64,000 nucleotides of DNA from an uncultured Paludibacter sp. (GTDB lineage: Bacteria; Bacteroidota; Bacteroidia; Bacteroidales; Paludibacteraceae): the NCBI GenBank assembly GCA_937897985.1, contig CALCBD010000015.1, positions 5,700 to 69,699 of the forward strand, written 5' to 3'. Within the stretch, counting starts at the first letter, position 1, and each line of letters begins with the position of its first letter. Positions 23,959-32,454 of the stretch are shown one piece after another. Both the position numbers and the translations under genes were made by a program. The notes under the pieces are model-generated. The model did no database searches, was not told the origin of the DNA, and worked only from the letters and a program-made list of their open reading frames with translations.

Positions 23959-24014
23959 AGAAGAATTTACCTACCTTTCAGAATAGCTTTAGCACATTAT
24001 GAAAAATACGACTC

Positions 24015-24626
24015 CTAATCTTCAACTTTCATGGGTACAATGTCTGCTTTGCGGCAATTTTCAAATCCGTTGTCGATGATCGCATTCAGCTCTGTCAACT
24101 CATTTTTGAAACGGTTTCTCGGACCACAATAATAAAGTTCAGCAAGAGGATATTTCTCAGCAATATTTTTCAACATTTCCTTCATTGATGGTGCTTCAGC
24201 AAAACTTTTATATTCTGAATAGGTATATTTCAGAAAAACCACGTTTTCATTAATTCCTCTGTTATCAAGCCAATAACCATCTTTAAGTGCTGTAGGAACC
24301 GATAATTTACCGTTATAGTACAAATCATTCGGTGCCGGATATGAAATAATCCTGGTCTTTTCGCTGTTCATGATGACTGGTACCAGATCGGAGTAATCGC
24401 CTGTGGTTTTATAAACTATTGCCTGCGGCAAGGCAGCTACAACATTTGTAACAGGCAATTTGTCGGTAGGTAAATTCATTTTTTCCTTGTTTTTACATGA
24501 TGAAAAAATTAAAATAATCAACAGCAAAAATGTGCCGAGAAATATTAGTGTAAAATTCATTCCCCTGCTATCGGCATTAAGACTGCTCCATTGAGCTTTT
24601 GCGGATTTTTTTATTAAATTGGCCAT
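24015..24626 (-). CDS. Uncharacterised membrane-anchored or lipoprotein
   Basis: A 203-residue protein of unknown function. Residues 23-42 are strongly hydrophobic (MNFTLIFLGTFLLLIILIFS), followed by Ser-Cys-Lys, which could be a lipobox cysteine if translation starts at the internal Met at 24560 rather than at 24626. The rest is soluble, with segments such as TRIISYPAPNDLYYNGKLS and KYPLAELYYCGPRNRF. It is single, between the protease gene and the rlmB pair, all on the minus strand. No promoter or partner was recognised. Confidence 0.65.
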   Translation of the reverse strand: MANLIKKSAKAQWSSLNADSRGMNFTLIFLGTFLLLIILIFSSCKNKEKMNLPTDKLPVTNVVAALPQAIVYKTTGDYSDLVPVIMNSEKTRIISYPAPNDLYYNGKLSVPTALKDGYWLDNRGINENVVFLKYTYSEYKSFAEAPSMKEMLKNIAEKYPLAELYYCGPRNRFKNELTELNAIIDNGFENCRKADIVPMKVED

Positions 24627-24694
24627 ATTTGTCTGAATTGTATTTTGTTTATGATTTCTGCAGCCTGAAAAATTCAGTTAAAACCTCTGATGAT

Positions 24695-27214
24695 TTAACG
24701 TTTAACAAATTTACTTATTTTACTTCCGCTACCTGAATAAATTCTGAGTATATAATTTCCTGTTTCTAAATCACTTACATCAACATTAATCAACCCCGAA
24801 CAATGTGGAAACAACTTTTTAATCAACTGACCATTAAGATGGTACAATTCAACTTTCTCTGTTAATTCATTTGTAATGAAAAACACCTGATCGTTTGCCG
24901 GACTTGGGAAAACATCCTGATTTTCAATTCTATCAGGGAAAAATAAACCTGTTGAATTATCGACCAATACAAAAGGTACCACACCATTTGCAGTTGGTGC
25001 CACTTTTACCCAGGAATTAGATTCATTTTTGTAATAGATTACTGCCTTGTAATTTCCCGGTATCAGATCAATACTTCCCTTGAAGCTGACAGTCTGAAGT
25101 TCGTTAGCATCAATTGTAACCTGTTGATATCCGATATAGGTAAGTGAAGTTCCTCCTGCAGGAAGAAAAATAAATGCAATCATCTTATTATCAAAAAAGC
25201 CGGATTTATTTTTGATGACGGCACTGAGAGTTGCATTATTCTTATCTACCTGACTATTGTTCGTAAATGCTGCCAATGACTGAAGTTCGAGATCGGCAAC
25301 TCCTGTTGGGGCAGGCAAAATAGTAACAGATTGAGCATTTCCTAACTGAAGCATGGTATAACTACTGCTTGTGTTATTGGTAGGGTCATATCTTAACGAA
25401 AAATTATAATCTCCGGGTGCAAGGGTTATTGTTTCATTCAAATCAAATGATTTGGTTTCATTTTTTACCAGATTGGTTTTAACAATAATATTCTGACTTA
25501 TTTCAGGTTGAGCAACGGATTGAATAAATACAGATACAACAGAATTATATTCATCACCTGAATTAGTGATATTAAAACTGAATCGTCCTGATTTGTTTTG
25601 ATATAAATTCCCTGTCCTCGTCAGACTGTTTAACTGAAGCTGAGGTCCCACACCTGTTGCATTACTGAATTCTACATTATCGGTGGTAACATTTACATTC
25701 GAGTAATTTGGAGTTCCGACACGGGTTCTGACAACCGACCACACACTTTCTGCATTTAATTTATAAACTACATACAATTTATACTGACCATTCGGAATCT
25801 GTGCGGGAATTGTTACCGACGAAGCAGTAAATGTGTTCCAGCCATATCCTGCTTTTAATTCAGTTATCGAATAATTCTTTATTAGTGAATATAATTCTCC
25901 GTCTTTAAAAAGTGCAAGCCCTAAGTTACCACTAAAAGTATTCAATCCATAGTTATACATATTAGCTGCAGTAATAGTGGTTGAGGCAGTTCTTGTAATC
26001 AGGGGTGAAGCACTCTGAGGAGCTCCTGCCATATTGATATGATAAACAGGCACCGAATATGCATTTGGTTTTTGGATTCCGAAATAAAACTGTTGACTGG
26101 TATTGTATCCTGACGAAGGATTACTTTGATAATCAGGATTGAGTGCTGAAATCTGAAAATAACCATTTGATGAACCTCCCCAACCCCAGTTAATATGGAA
26201 CAATTCATTGTTATCATAACCATCCATTACAAATAAATGTCCACCGTCAGATGCCTGACCTCCGATAAGTATAGGGCGTGATGCATTTAATTCTGCTTTA
26301 ATTTTACTGACAAGTTCTTCGCGGCTGTAATAATCGCGAAACCATTGATCCAGGTTCGGGTCATAATTAAAATAATTGATCAAAGCCTTTCCCATGTCCG
26401 AAAAATATGCATTGCTGGTGGAAGCGTAATCCATATTTACTGCTACGCCACAATGGTACATCAGGGTTGCTACAGCATTTTTTTGAACTTCTGTACTTGT
26501 TGCACCGTAAGTATCAGTCATATTAGCCCAATCGTAGGTGGTTTGTGAAAAGTCGATGTTTAAATCAATTTTATTCGTTTTAGTTGTATAACTGTTTGAT
26601 CCTGTCCCCTGTAACGGCCATTGAAAGTATTTCATCACCTGCGCCATTCCGGTTGCCACACAGCCGACCACTGCTTTTTCACCTGTAGTACTGTTTATTA
26701 CCGGACACAACTGATTGTATGGTGAGCCCTGATTCCATTTAATATTTCCAAGTAATGGTGAAACAAATGACGAAGAGTTTGATTCACTGTTTGTTTTCTT
26801 AATACTTTGGAGTGACTGTACTGAATTTGAACCTGAAATTGTGTTTATTTCATTTTCGTACATATCAAGCCAGTATTTGAGGTTAACCGGAATTGTGTTA
26901 AAATCAAAACTCCCCGAATCAGAGTAACCTAAAATTGTTTTGGCACAATCATCGGCAGCAATAATAACAAAACCGTCGTTTTCGCCCCGGTTGAATACAT
27001 AAAAAGCATCAGCTTTACTTTGAACCGAATTATTAATGTTCGCCGGTATATAATGAATTTTTGCCGATGCAGATGATATTTTTTGTGAAGTAGTGGCATT
27101 TTGTGAAAAAAATGAGCCTGCAATATCTTCCGCTGCCTCTCTGGTACGGATTTTCGCATTTAAACCTAAACTAAATGAAAACAATAAAATCCAGATGAAG
27201 TAGTATCTTTTCAT
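24695..27214 (-). CDS. Secreted C10-family cysteine protease (streptopain-like) with T9SS tail
   Basis: An 839-residue secreted protease. A signal peptide (about residues 1-20) is followed by a SpeB-type pro-domain (RTREAAEDIAGSFFSQ to about residue 130) and the peptidase domain, with catalytic Cys185 in VVGCVATGMAQ, His326 in DGGHLFVMDGYD, and NWGWGG (from Asn342). The long middle part contains beta-sandwich-like repeats with no motif I can name. The C-terminal 80 residues (VFPSPANDQVFF ... DLETGNYILRIYS ... KFVKR) match a type IX secretion signal, so the mature protein should reach the cell surface. Related to PrtT and interpain-type enzymes. Confidence 0.92.
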   Translation of the reverse strand: MKRYYFIWILLFSFSLGLNAKIRTREAAEDIAGSFFSQNATTSQKISSASAKIHYIPANINNSVQSKADAFYVFNRGENDGFVIIAADDCAKTILGYSDSGSFDFNTIPVNLKYWLDMYENEINTISGSNSVQSLQSIKKTNSESNSSSFVSPLLGNIKWNQGSPYNQLCPVINSTTGEKAVVGCVATGMAQVMKYFQWPLQGTGSNSYTTKTNKIDLNIDFSQTTYDWANMTDTYGATSTEVQKNAVATLMYHCGVAVNMDYASTSNAYFSDMGKALINYFNYDPNLDQWFRDYYSREELVSKIKAELNASRPILIGGQASDGGHLFVMDGYDNNELFHINWGWGGSSNGYFQISALNPDYQSNPSSGYNTSQQFYFGIQKPNAYSVPVYHINMAGAPQSASPLITRTASTTITAANMYNYGLNTFSGNLGLALFKDGELYSLIKNYSITELKAGYGWNTFTASSVTIPAQIPNGQYKLYVVYKLNAESVWSVVRTRVGTPNYSNVNVTTDNVEFSNATGVGPQLQLNSLTRTGNLYQNKSGRFSFNITNSGDEYNSVVSVFIQSVAQPEISQNIIVKTNLVKNETKSFDLNETITLAPGDYNFSLRYDPTNNTSSSYTMLQLGNAQSVTILPAPTGVADLELQSLAAFTNNSQVDKNNATLSAVIKNKSGFFDNKMIAFIFLPAGGTSLTYIGYQQVTIDANELQTVSFKGSIDLIPGNYKAVIYYKNESNSWVKVAPTANGVVPFVLVDNSTGLFFPDRIENQDVFPSPANDQVFFITNELTEKVELYHLNGQLIKKLFPHCSGLINVDVSDLETGNYILRIYSGSGSKISKFVKR

Positions 27215-27749
27215 GATTTTCAGAATTTAATTATTGAAGTTTTTTGTAATAATCTAAAAAGCAGTATTTTATAACAAAATTAAAATGAAAACTGTCACAG
27301 TATTTCAAATACAATGTTATAAAAATACAAACTTTTACAAAAGTAATATTTTTTTAATAAAACAGGGAGATTTTATACAGTGAATTTGAGATTTTGTTTT
27401 AAAAATTTTACGGTTAATCCTTTCATAATAAATACTATCAAAATGAATTAAACAATATATATTACTTTATTTTTTTTATTCTGTCTGTAGTTTGAAATGT
27501 ACAAGTAAAAATAGTTATAAAAATCAGACTTTTTTTTCGAACAAAAAAAACAATACAATTCTGAATATCAAAAACATAATAATTATCCGAATAAATAATT
27601 TTAGATATTTGACAAATTGTAAATTAATAAATAAAATTCAGGCATTAATTTTGTTTTGCGAAAAAAAGATAAAAATTAACTAATGATTTTATCGGGTTTC
27701 AATTTTTTCGGAGAAATTAAAATAGAATATTAACTAACGAATTATTTTT
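27215..27749. other. AT-rich intergenic region between divergent secreted-protein genes
   Basis: These 535 bases hold the promoters of the divergent protease and lipoprotein genes. On the minus strand TACTTTTG (complement of 27338-27345) lies 123 bases before the protease start. On the plus strand TAATTTTG (27646-27653) lies 96 bases before the lipoprotein start. A 63-codon frame at 27492-27683 looks spurious, being Lys/Asn/Ile-rich as expected for AT-rich noise. No other structure was seen. Confidence 0.5.
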
Positions 27750-28157
27750 ATGAAAAAGCTTTTATTTATTTTTATGGTAGCCATTCTGGCAGTTTCATGT
27801 ACTGACGAACCTGCAAGTGTACAATGGAAAGTTATCGATTTACAGGTACCTCAAAACAAGTGGGTTTTAAACAAGGATGCTGATGGTTTGAATAATTATT
27901 ATTCATGTCATTTCACTATGCCCGAAATTACATCCATTGTTTACAATTCGGGAACAATTCTTACCTATATCGTGCTCGATAATACTCAACAAACATTGCC
28001 TTATGTGCGCCATTTCGAGAATACAGCAGGTAATTTATGGACACGCACAGTTGACTGTGATTTCGGAGTTGGAGGAATGAACATTTACGTTACAAATTCC
28101 GATTTTTTTGATGAAAATCCGGGTACAATGAACTTCAGGGTTGTTCTTATGTATTGA
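27750..28157 (+). CDS. Small lipoprotein, function unknown
   Basis: A 135-residue predicted lipoprotein: signal sequence MKKLLFIFMVAILAVSC with the acylated cysteine at residue 17, followed by acidic TDEPAS, compatible with surface export of lipoproteins in Bacteroidota. The mature part is a small beta-rich domain (VIDLQVPQNKWVLN, NLWTRTVDCDFGVGGMNIY). No family is recognised with confidence. A hairpin terminator follows at 28176-28218, so it is probably a single-gene unit. Confidence 0.75.
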   Translation: MKKLLFIFMVAILAVSCTDEPASVQWKVIDLQVPQNKWVLNKDADGLNNYYSCHFTMPEITSIVYNSGTILTYIVLDNTQQTLPYVRHFENTAGNLWTRTVDCDFGVGGMNIYVTNSDFFDENPGTMNFRVVLMY

Positions 28158-28175
28158 AATTTTGAGTAAAAATTT

Positions 28176-28218
28176 AAAAGGAAAGTTGTTGAAAGTTTGA
28201 TTCAGCATCTTTCCTTTT
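28176..28218 (+). terminator. Terminator after the small lipoprotein gene
   Basis: AAAAGGAAAG (28176-28185) pairs with CTTTCCTTTT (28209-28218), followed by further T residues. The loop is 23 bases. Confidence 0.6.
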
Positions 28219-28257
28219 TTTTAATGTGCAGGGTGAATTCTAATCACAGAATATTTG

Positions 28258-28265
28258 TACATTTG
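28258..28265 (+). promoter_or_regulatory. -7 box upstream of the THUMP-like methyltransferase gene
   Basis: TACATTTG matches TAnnTTTG and lies 76 bases before the start codon at 28341. No clear upstream TTTG partner was found. Confidence 0.4.
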
Positions 28266-28340
28266 TAGAAAAAAATCCGTGGAAATACGGTATTTCACTT
28301 CAACATTACCCGGAATAAGAAATTAAGATACAGATTATCA

Positions 28341-29531
28341 ATGAATATTGCCACTCAGAAATACATTGCCGATCACGAAAATGATGATATCTTCAGCCTT
28401 AGTTTAAGTATTCGAAACAACAAAGAGGTAGACCATGAGCTTGCAATTCGTCAAATAAGAGGTCGCCGGAAAATCAGGCACAAAGTTCCGGCATTTTATA
28501 ACTGCCCAGACATTTTATATCCTTCTCAGCTTTCACTCGAACAATCGTCATCCGAGGCTACCGCTATCTATAAATCAACACTTTGTAAAGGAAGCTCATT
28601 TGTGGATCTGACAGGTGGATTTGGAATTGATTGCTTTTTTTTGTCTCAAAACTTTTCGAAGTCAACTTATGTTGAGCAAAAAAAAGAACTTTGTGAACTG
28701 GCAATTCATAATTACAAAGCATTGGGCATGAAACACATAGAAGTTGTAAATGACAATGCTACCCGCTTTTTACAGCATATGAGCGCAGTAAATGTGGTTT
28801 ATCTCGATCCTGCACGAAGAGACAATAGTGGAAAAAAGGTTTTTAAACTCAATGATTGCGAGCCGGATATCACTTCAATTATAGAATTACTGAAGGCAAA
28901 AGCCGAAAGAATCATGTTTAAACTTTCACCCATGATCGACTTGATGCAGGTAAAAAGTGCCCTTGGTGAGGTTTCAGAAATTCATGTAATTTCGGTAGAA
29001 AATGAATGTAAAGAACTGGTTTTTATTATCGACCACAAAGCAGGAAACAGCAACTTAATATCAACAGTTAACATTAACAAAAGCTCAGTTCAGATTTATA
29101 ATTTCGATTCCGAACATGAAAACCGCACGCAGTCTGACTATCCGGCTACAATGATGAAATATTTGTACGAACCGAACTCTTCGGTAATGAAAGCCGGAGC
29201 ATTCAAATCGGTCGGTCAGGATTATGAACTTTTCAAGTTACATGTAAACACTCACTTATACACTTCAGACAAACTGGTCAGTGGTTTTCCGGGACGTATA
29301 TTTGAAATCAGAGAGGTTTTCGGAAGTTCCAGAAATGAATTGAAAAGATTAAAATCCCAAATTTCCAAAGCCAATATCAGTGTCAGAAATTATTCGATGA
29401 GCGTTGATGAATTTCGTAAAAAAACCGGTATAACTGAAGGTGGTGACCAGTATCTGTTTGCCTGTAAACGGGCAAATGAAGAATATTGTATTTTCAATTG
29501 CAGCAAAATATCCGATGTAAAGGTTGATTGA
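28341..29531 (+). CDS. Class I SAM-dependent methyltransferase with THUMP-like domain
   Basis: A 396-residue predicted RNA methyltransferase of a family widespread in Bacteroidota. The SAM-binding motif I is SFVDLTGGFGIDCFFLS, preceded by an N-terminal helical part (KYIADHENDDIFSLSLS). A catalytic-type motif, VVYLDPARRD, is followed by KVFKLNDCEPDI. The C-terminal 130 residues correspond to the THUMP-like region (SGFPGRIFEIREVFG and RNYSMSVDEFRKKTGI). The substrate is not established; RNA is inferred from the THUMP-like domain. It is monocistronic. Confidence 0.82.
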   Translation: MNIATQKYIADHENDDIFSLSLSIRNNKEVDHELAIRQIRGRRKIRHKVPAFYNCPDILYPSQLSLEQSSSEATAIYKSTLCKGSSFVDLTGGFGIDCFFLSQNFSKSTYVEQKKELCELAIHNYKALGMKHIEVVNDNATRFLQHMSAVNVVYLDPARRDNSGKKVFKLNDCEPDITSIIELLKAKAERIMFKLSPMIDLMQVKSALGEVSEIHVISVENECKELVFIIDHKAGNSNLISTVNINKSSVQIYNFDSEHENRTQSDYPATMMKYLYEPNSSVMKAGAFKSVGQDYELFKLHVNTHLYTSDKLVSGFPGRIFEIREVFGSSRNELKRLKSQISKANISVRNYSMSVDEFRKKTGITEGGDQYLFACKRANEEYCIFNCSKISDVKVD

Positions 29532-29711
29532 AAAAAATACGGCTTCAATTATATTTAATTTTATAAATCTGAACATCGTTTCGAAAGTTTAATTATTTTT
29601 AAAAATCACCTGATTTGAAATCAATGATGACTTTTAAGATTAAATTAGCAGACGAATAATCATATTTTTATTTAACTCAAAATCAAATTATTAATTCAAA
29701 AACAAATCAAA

Positions 29712-30137
29712 ATGAAAAAAATTTTATTAATCCCGGTACTGTCAATTGGATTGATTATCAGCGCTAATGCACAAATATCAACAGCCTCTTTAAAAAACGC
29801 AGCTCAAAAAGCAACTTCAGCCGCTTCAACTGCCGGACTGAATGTATCAGATCTTTCAACTCAATTAATGTCGAAGCTCAATCCTGCACTTTCGCTGACT
29901 AAAGAACAACAACCCAAAGTTTTAACAGCTGTCACTGAATTTCTGAAAGGAAAATCTGAAATTCTGAATTTAGCCAAAACAAACAAAACGCAGTACAGCA
30001 GCAAACTCGGTGAGCTCACCAATGGTCTGCTTGCAAAATTAAAAACTGTATTGACTGCTGCACAATACACAAAACTTTTAGGGTTGAAACCATCAACAAA
30101 TAATGCAACAAATGTATTATCGCAACTTTTCTATTAA
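29712..30137 (+). CDS. Small secreted helical protein
   Basis: A 141-residue protein with a clear signal peptide (MKKILLIPVLSIGLIISANA, cleavage before QIS). The mature part is Ala/Thr/Leu-rich and helical, with LSLTKEQQPKVLTAVTEFL and LTAAQYTKLLGL, a pattern reminiscent of periplasmic Spy/CpxP-like helices (LTxEQ, LTxxQ) though no family is firmly recognised. It ends NVLSQLFY. A strong terminator hairpin follows at 30199-30232. Confidence 0.72.
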   Translation: MKKILLIPVLSIGLIISANAQISTASLKNAAQKATSAASTAGLNVSDLSTQLMSKLNPALSLTKEQQPKVLTAVTEFLKGKSEILNLAKTNKTQYSSKLGELTNGLLAKLKTVLTAAQYTKLLGLKPSTNNATNVLSQLFY

Positions 30138-30198
30138 AGTTAAAATTAAGAATATCAAACTAAATTTCAGCAGGTTGTAAATTAAAATCAGTTTTGAG

Positions 30199-30232
30199 GC
30201 ACAGGTTAAATTCAAAGATTTTTAACCTGTGC
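30199..30232 (+). terminator. Terminator after the secreted helical protein gene
   Basis: GCACAGGTTAAA (30199-30210) pairs exactly with TTTAACCTGTGC (30221-30232) over a 10-base loop and is followed by six T residues. Confidence 0.85.
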
Positions 30233-30511
30233 TTTTTTATTGAAGACAGTGGTATACAAAAAAAACTACATCTGCTACGAATTACATAAACGTAAAAAAG
30301 TTGTTAGCAAGATAAAATACCGTCAAAGCACACAGGAATTTTAACTTTACCGGAATAAAATTTAACCTTGAATTACAAATTTTGCAGACAAATTGCACAC
30401 TTATCAAATAAATGTGTATTTTTGCGCCAATTATTTCCCGTTATAATTTTGAATTAATTAAAATTATCATAAAATATAGCGAGTTGTTTCACTAATTAAA
30501 AACAAAATTTT
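30233..30511. other. Intergenic region before the FadL-type gene
   Basis: After the terminator at 30232 this 279-base stretch contains only the FadL-type promoter (30393-30424). I see no other gene or repeat. Confidence 0.5.
30393..30424 (+). promoter_or_regulatory. Promoter of the FadL-type porin gene
   Basis: TTG (30393-30395) is followed after 21 bases by TATTTTTG (30417-30424), a good Bacteroidota promoter. It lies 88 bases before the ATG at 30512. Confidence 0.65.
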
Positions 30512-32143
30512 ATGAAAAAATTACTTTTCATTTCATTGTTCGCATTAGCTTTTACTTCTGTATTTGCAGGTGGTTTATTGACCAACACCAATCAGAGTGT
30601 ACATTTTTTACGCAACCCGGCATTAGATGCCACGACCGGAATTGATGGGGTATATGCCAATCCGGCCGGATTAATGTTTTTAACAGATGGTCTGCACATT
30701 TCTTTCAGCAATCAGAGTGCATATCAAACGCGCACCATCACTTCGGATTTTGCACCATTTGCAGGATTTAACAGTGGAAATTCAGTCAAAGTATTCGAAG
30801 GAGAAGCATCGGCAGCTTTGATTCCAAGCTTTCAATTAGCCTACAAAAAGGACCGTTATGCAATTTCTACAGCATTTGCAGTAACCGGTGGTGGTGGAAA
30901 AGCAATTTTCAACAAAGGATTACCATCGTTTGAAGCACCGGTATCAATGATTCCACTTTCGTTGAAATCGAACGGAATCAACACAACATCATATTCGGTA
31001 GATCAGTACATGGAAGGAAGACAGTATATTTTCGGAGTACAACTGAATGGTTCATACAAAATCAATGATGCACTTTCGGCAGCTTTAGGACTGCGATTGA
31101 ACATAGTCAACAACGGATACAAGGGACATTTGAAAAACATTCAGATCAATCCGAATCAACCGGCATTTGGTGCTGCTTATAACGGTTCGGCGCTGGTTTC
31201 AGCTTCAAAATTCTTCACAGATGCAGCCACAGTTTTAAACAGTTGGGCAGCAGGTGCTACTCAGTTTGCCACAGGTTTACAACCAATAGTAAATGGTGGC
31301 GGAGGAACAACTCTGCTTGCAAACGGAACATCAGCAGGTCTCACTGCTACACAGATAGCTCAGATTCAGGGTTTATTGGGCGCTGCAGGTCTTACACCGG
31401 CTCAAATAGGTGCAATTAATATTCAGACAGCTCAGGGAACATTAACAGCAGCTTCACCTGTTTTTGCAGGAAAAGCAGCTGCCATGTTGGCTAATGCAGC
31501 ATCCACAGCCGACAAACAGCTCGAATGTACTCAGGCAGGCTGGGGTGTTACTCCTGTTTTAAGTTTGAATTATCATTTTGAAAAATTAAATTTAGCTGCC
31601 AAATATGAGTTTAAAAGTTCACTGAATGTTCAGAACAACACTACGATTGACGATACCGGCTTGTATGCCGATGGCGTTAATACACCAAGTGATATACCGG
31701 CATTCCTGTCGCTCGGAGGTGATTATAAAATTACAAAAAACTGGAATTTTTCGGTAGGATATCATCATTTCTTCGACTCTGATGCTAAAATGGCAAATGA
31801 CAAACAACAATACATCGAAGGTGGAATTAACGAATTTTTGTTCGGTTCGGAATATGCCATCAATAAAGTATTTCTGGTAAGTGCAGGTGCACAAATCACA
31901 CGAACCGGAGCTACCGATGCTTATCAAACCGACATGAGTTTTAGTTTGAATTCATATTCAATAGGTTTTGGTGGTGCAGTAAACATTACACCTGATCTGA
32001 GACTGAATCTGGCTTATTTCTTCACCAATTATTCGCCCTGGACAAAATCTTCAACCAATTACAACGGAACTACTCTGGCCGGAAGTGACACTTACGACCG
32101 CACCAATAAGGTATTCGGTATTGGTCTGGATTATAAATTCTGA
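30512..32143 (+). CDS. OmpP1/FadL/TodX-family outer membrane channel
   Basis: A 543-residue outer membrane beta-barrel of the FadL family, which lets hydrophobic molecules through the outer membrane. It has a signal peptide (about residues 1-19), the family-typical N-terminal hatch segment with LRNPALDATTGIDGVYANPAGL, and many alternating strands to the final aromatic strand FGIGLDYKF. An unusual Ala/Gly/Thr-rich segment without barrel character occupies about residues 235-330. The gene is monocistronic, with its own promoter and a strong terminator. The substrate is unknown; no fatty acid genes are nearby. Confidence 0.88.
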   Translation: MKKLLFISLFALAFTSVFAGGLLTNTNQSVHFLRNPALDATTGIDGVYANPAGLMFLTDGLHISFSNQSAYQTRTITSDFAPFAGFNSGNSVKVFEGEASAALIPSFQLAYKKDRYAISTAFAVTGGGGKAIFNKGLPSFEAPVSMIPLSLKSNGINTTSYSVDQYMEGRQYIFGVQLNGSYKINDALSAALGLRLNIVNNGYKGHLKNIQINPNQPAFGAAYNGSALVSASKFFTDAATVLNSWAAGATQFATGLQPIVNGGGGTTLLANGTSAGLTATQIAQIQGLLGAAGLTPAQIGAINIQTAQGTLTAASPVFAGKAAAMLANAASTADKQLECTQAGWGVTPVLSLNYHFEKLNLAAKYEFKSSLNVQNNTTIDDTGLYADGVNTPSDIPAFLSLGGDYKITKNWNFSVGYHHFFDSDAKMANDKQQYIEGGINEFLFGSEYAINKVFLVSAGAQITRTGATDAYQTDMSFSLNSYSIGFGGAVNITPDLRLNLAYFFTNYSPWTKSSTNYNGTTLAGSDTYDRTNKVFGIGLDYKF

Positions 32144-32179
32144 TATCGTTCGAATAATTATATACAAATCAATACAGGT

Positions 32180-32212
32180 TATCCCGGAAGTTGAACTGCA
32201 ACTTCCGGGATA
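32180..32212 (+). terminator. Terminator after the FadL-type gene
   Basis: TATCCCGGAAGTTG (32180-32193) pairs exactly with CAACTTCCGGGATA (32199-32212) over a 5-base loop, followed by a run of T residues. Confidence 0.9.
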
Positions 32213-32309
32213 TTTTTTTTATTTTGTCTCATAAAAATCGCGAAGTTTTAGTTAAAAATTCTTACATCATTGAAATTCCGTCGATTTTAAGCCTGTTTTT
32301 GAATATTTA

Positions 32310-32341
32310 TTTGTTTTATATCAAAATGATTTTTATCTTTG
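32310..32341 (+). promoter_or_regulatory. Promoter of the T9SS cargo gene
   Basis: TTTG (32310-32313) is followed after 20 bases by TATCTTTG (32334-32341), a complete match to the Bacteroidota consensus. A leader of about 105 bases precedes the ATG at 32455. The 311-base gap from 32144 otherwise holds only the terminator at 32180. Confidence 0.75.
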
Positions 32342-32454
32342 TCTCCCTTTATTTATTACATTTTTAAGATTAATTCATATAAATTGCTACATGAAAATTG
32401 CAATTTAATTTTTACACAATTAAAAAAAATATCAAATTTTCTAATCCATATTTT

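Noticed and set aside
27492..27683. 63-codon plus-strand frame upstream of the small lipoprotein
   Set aside because: Asn/Ile/Lys-rich low-complexity translation in very AT-rich DNA, and the lipoprotein promoter overlaps its end.
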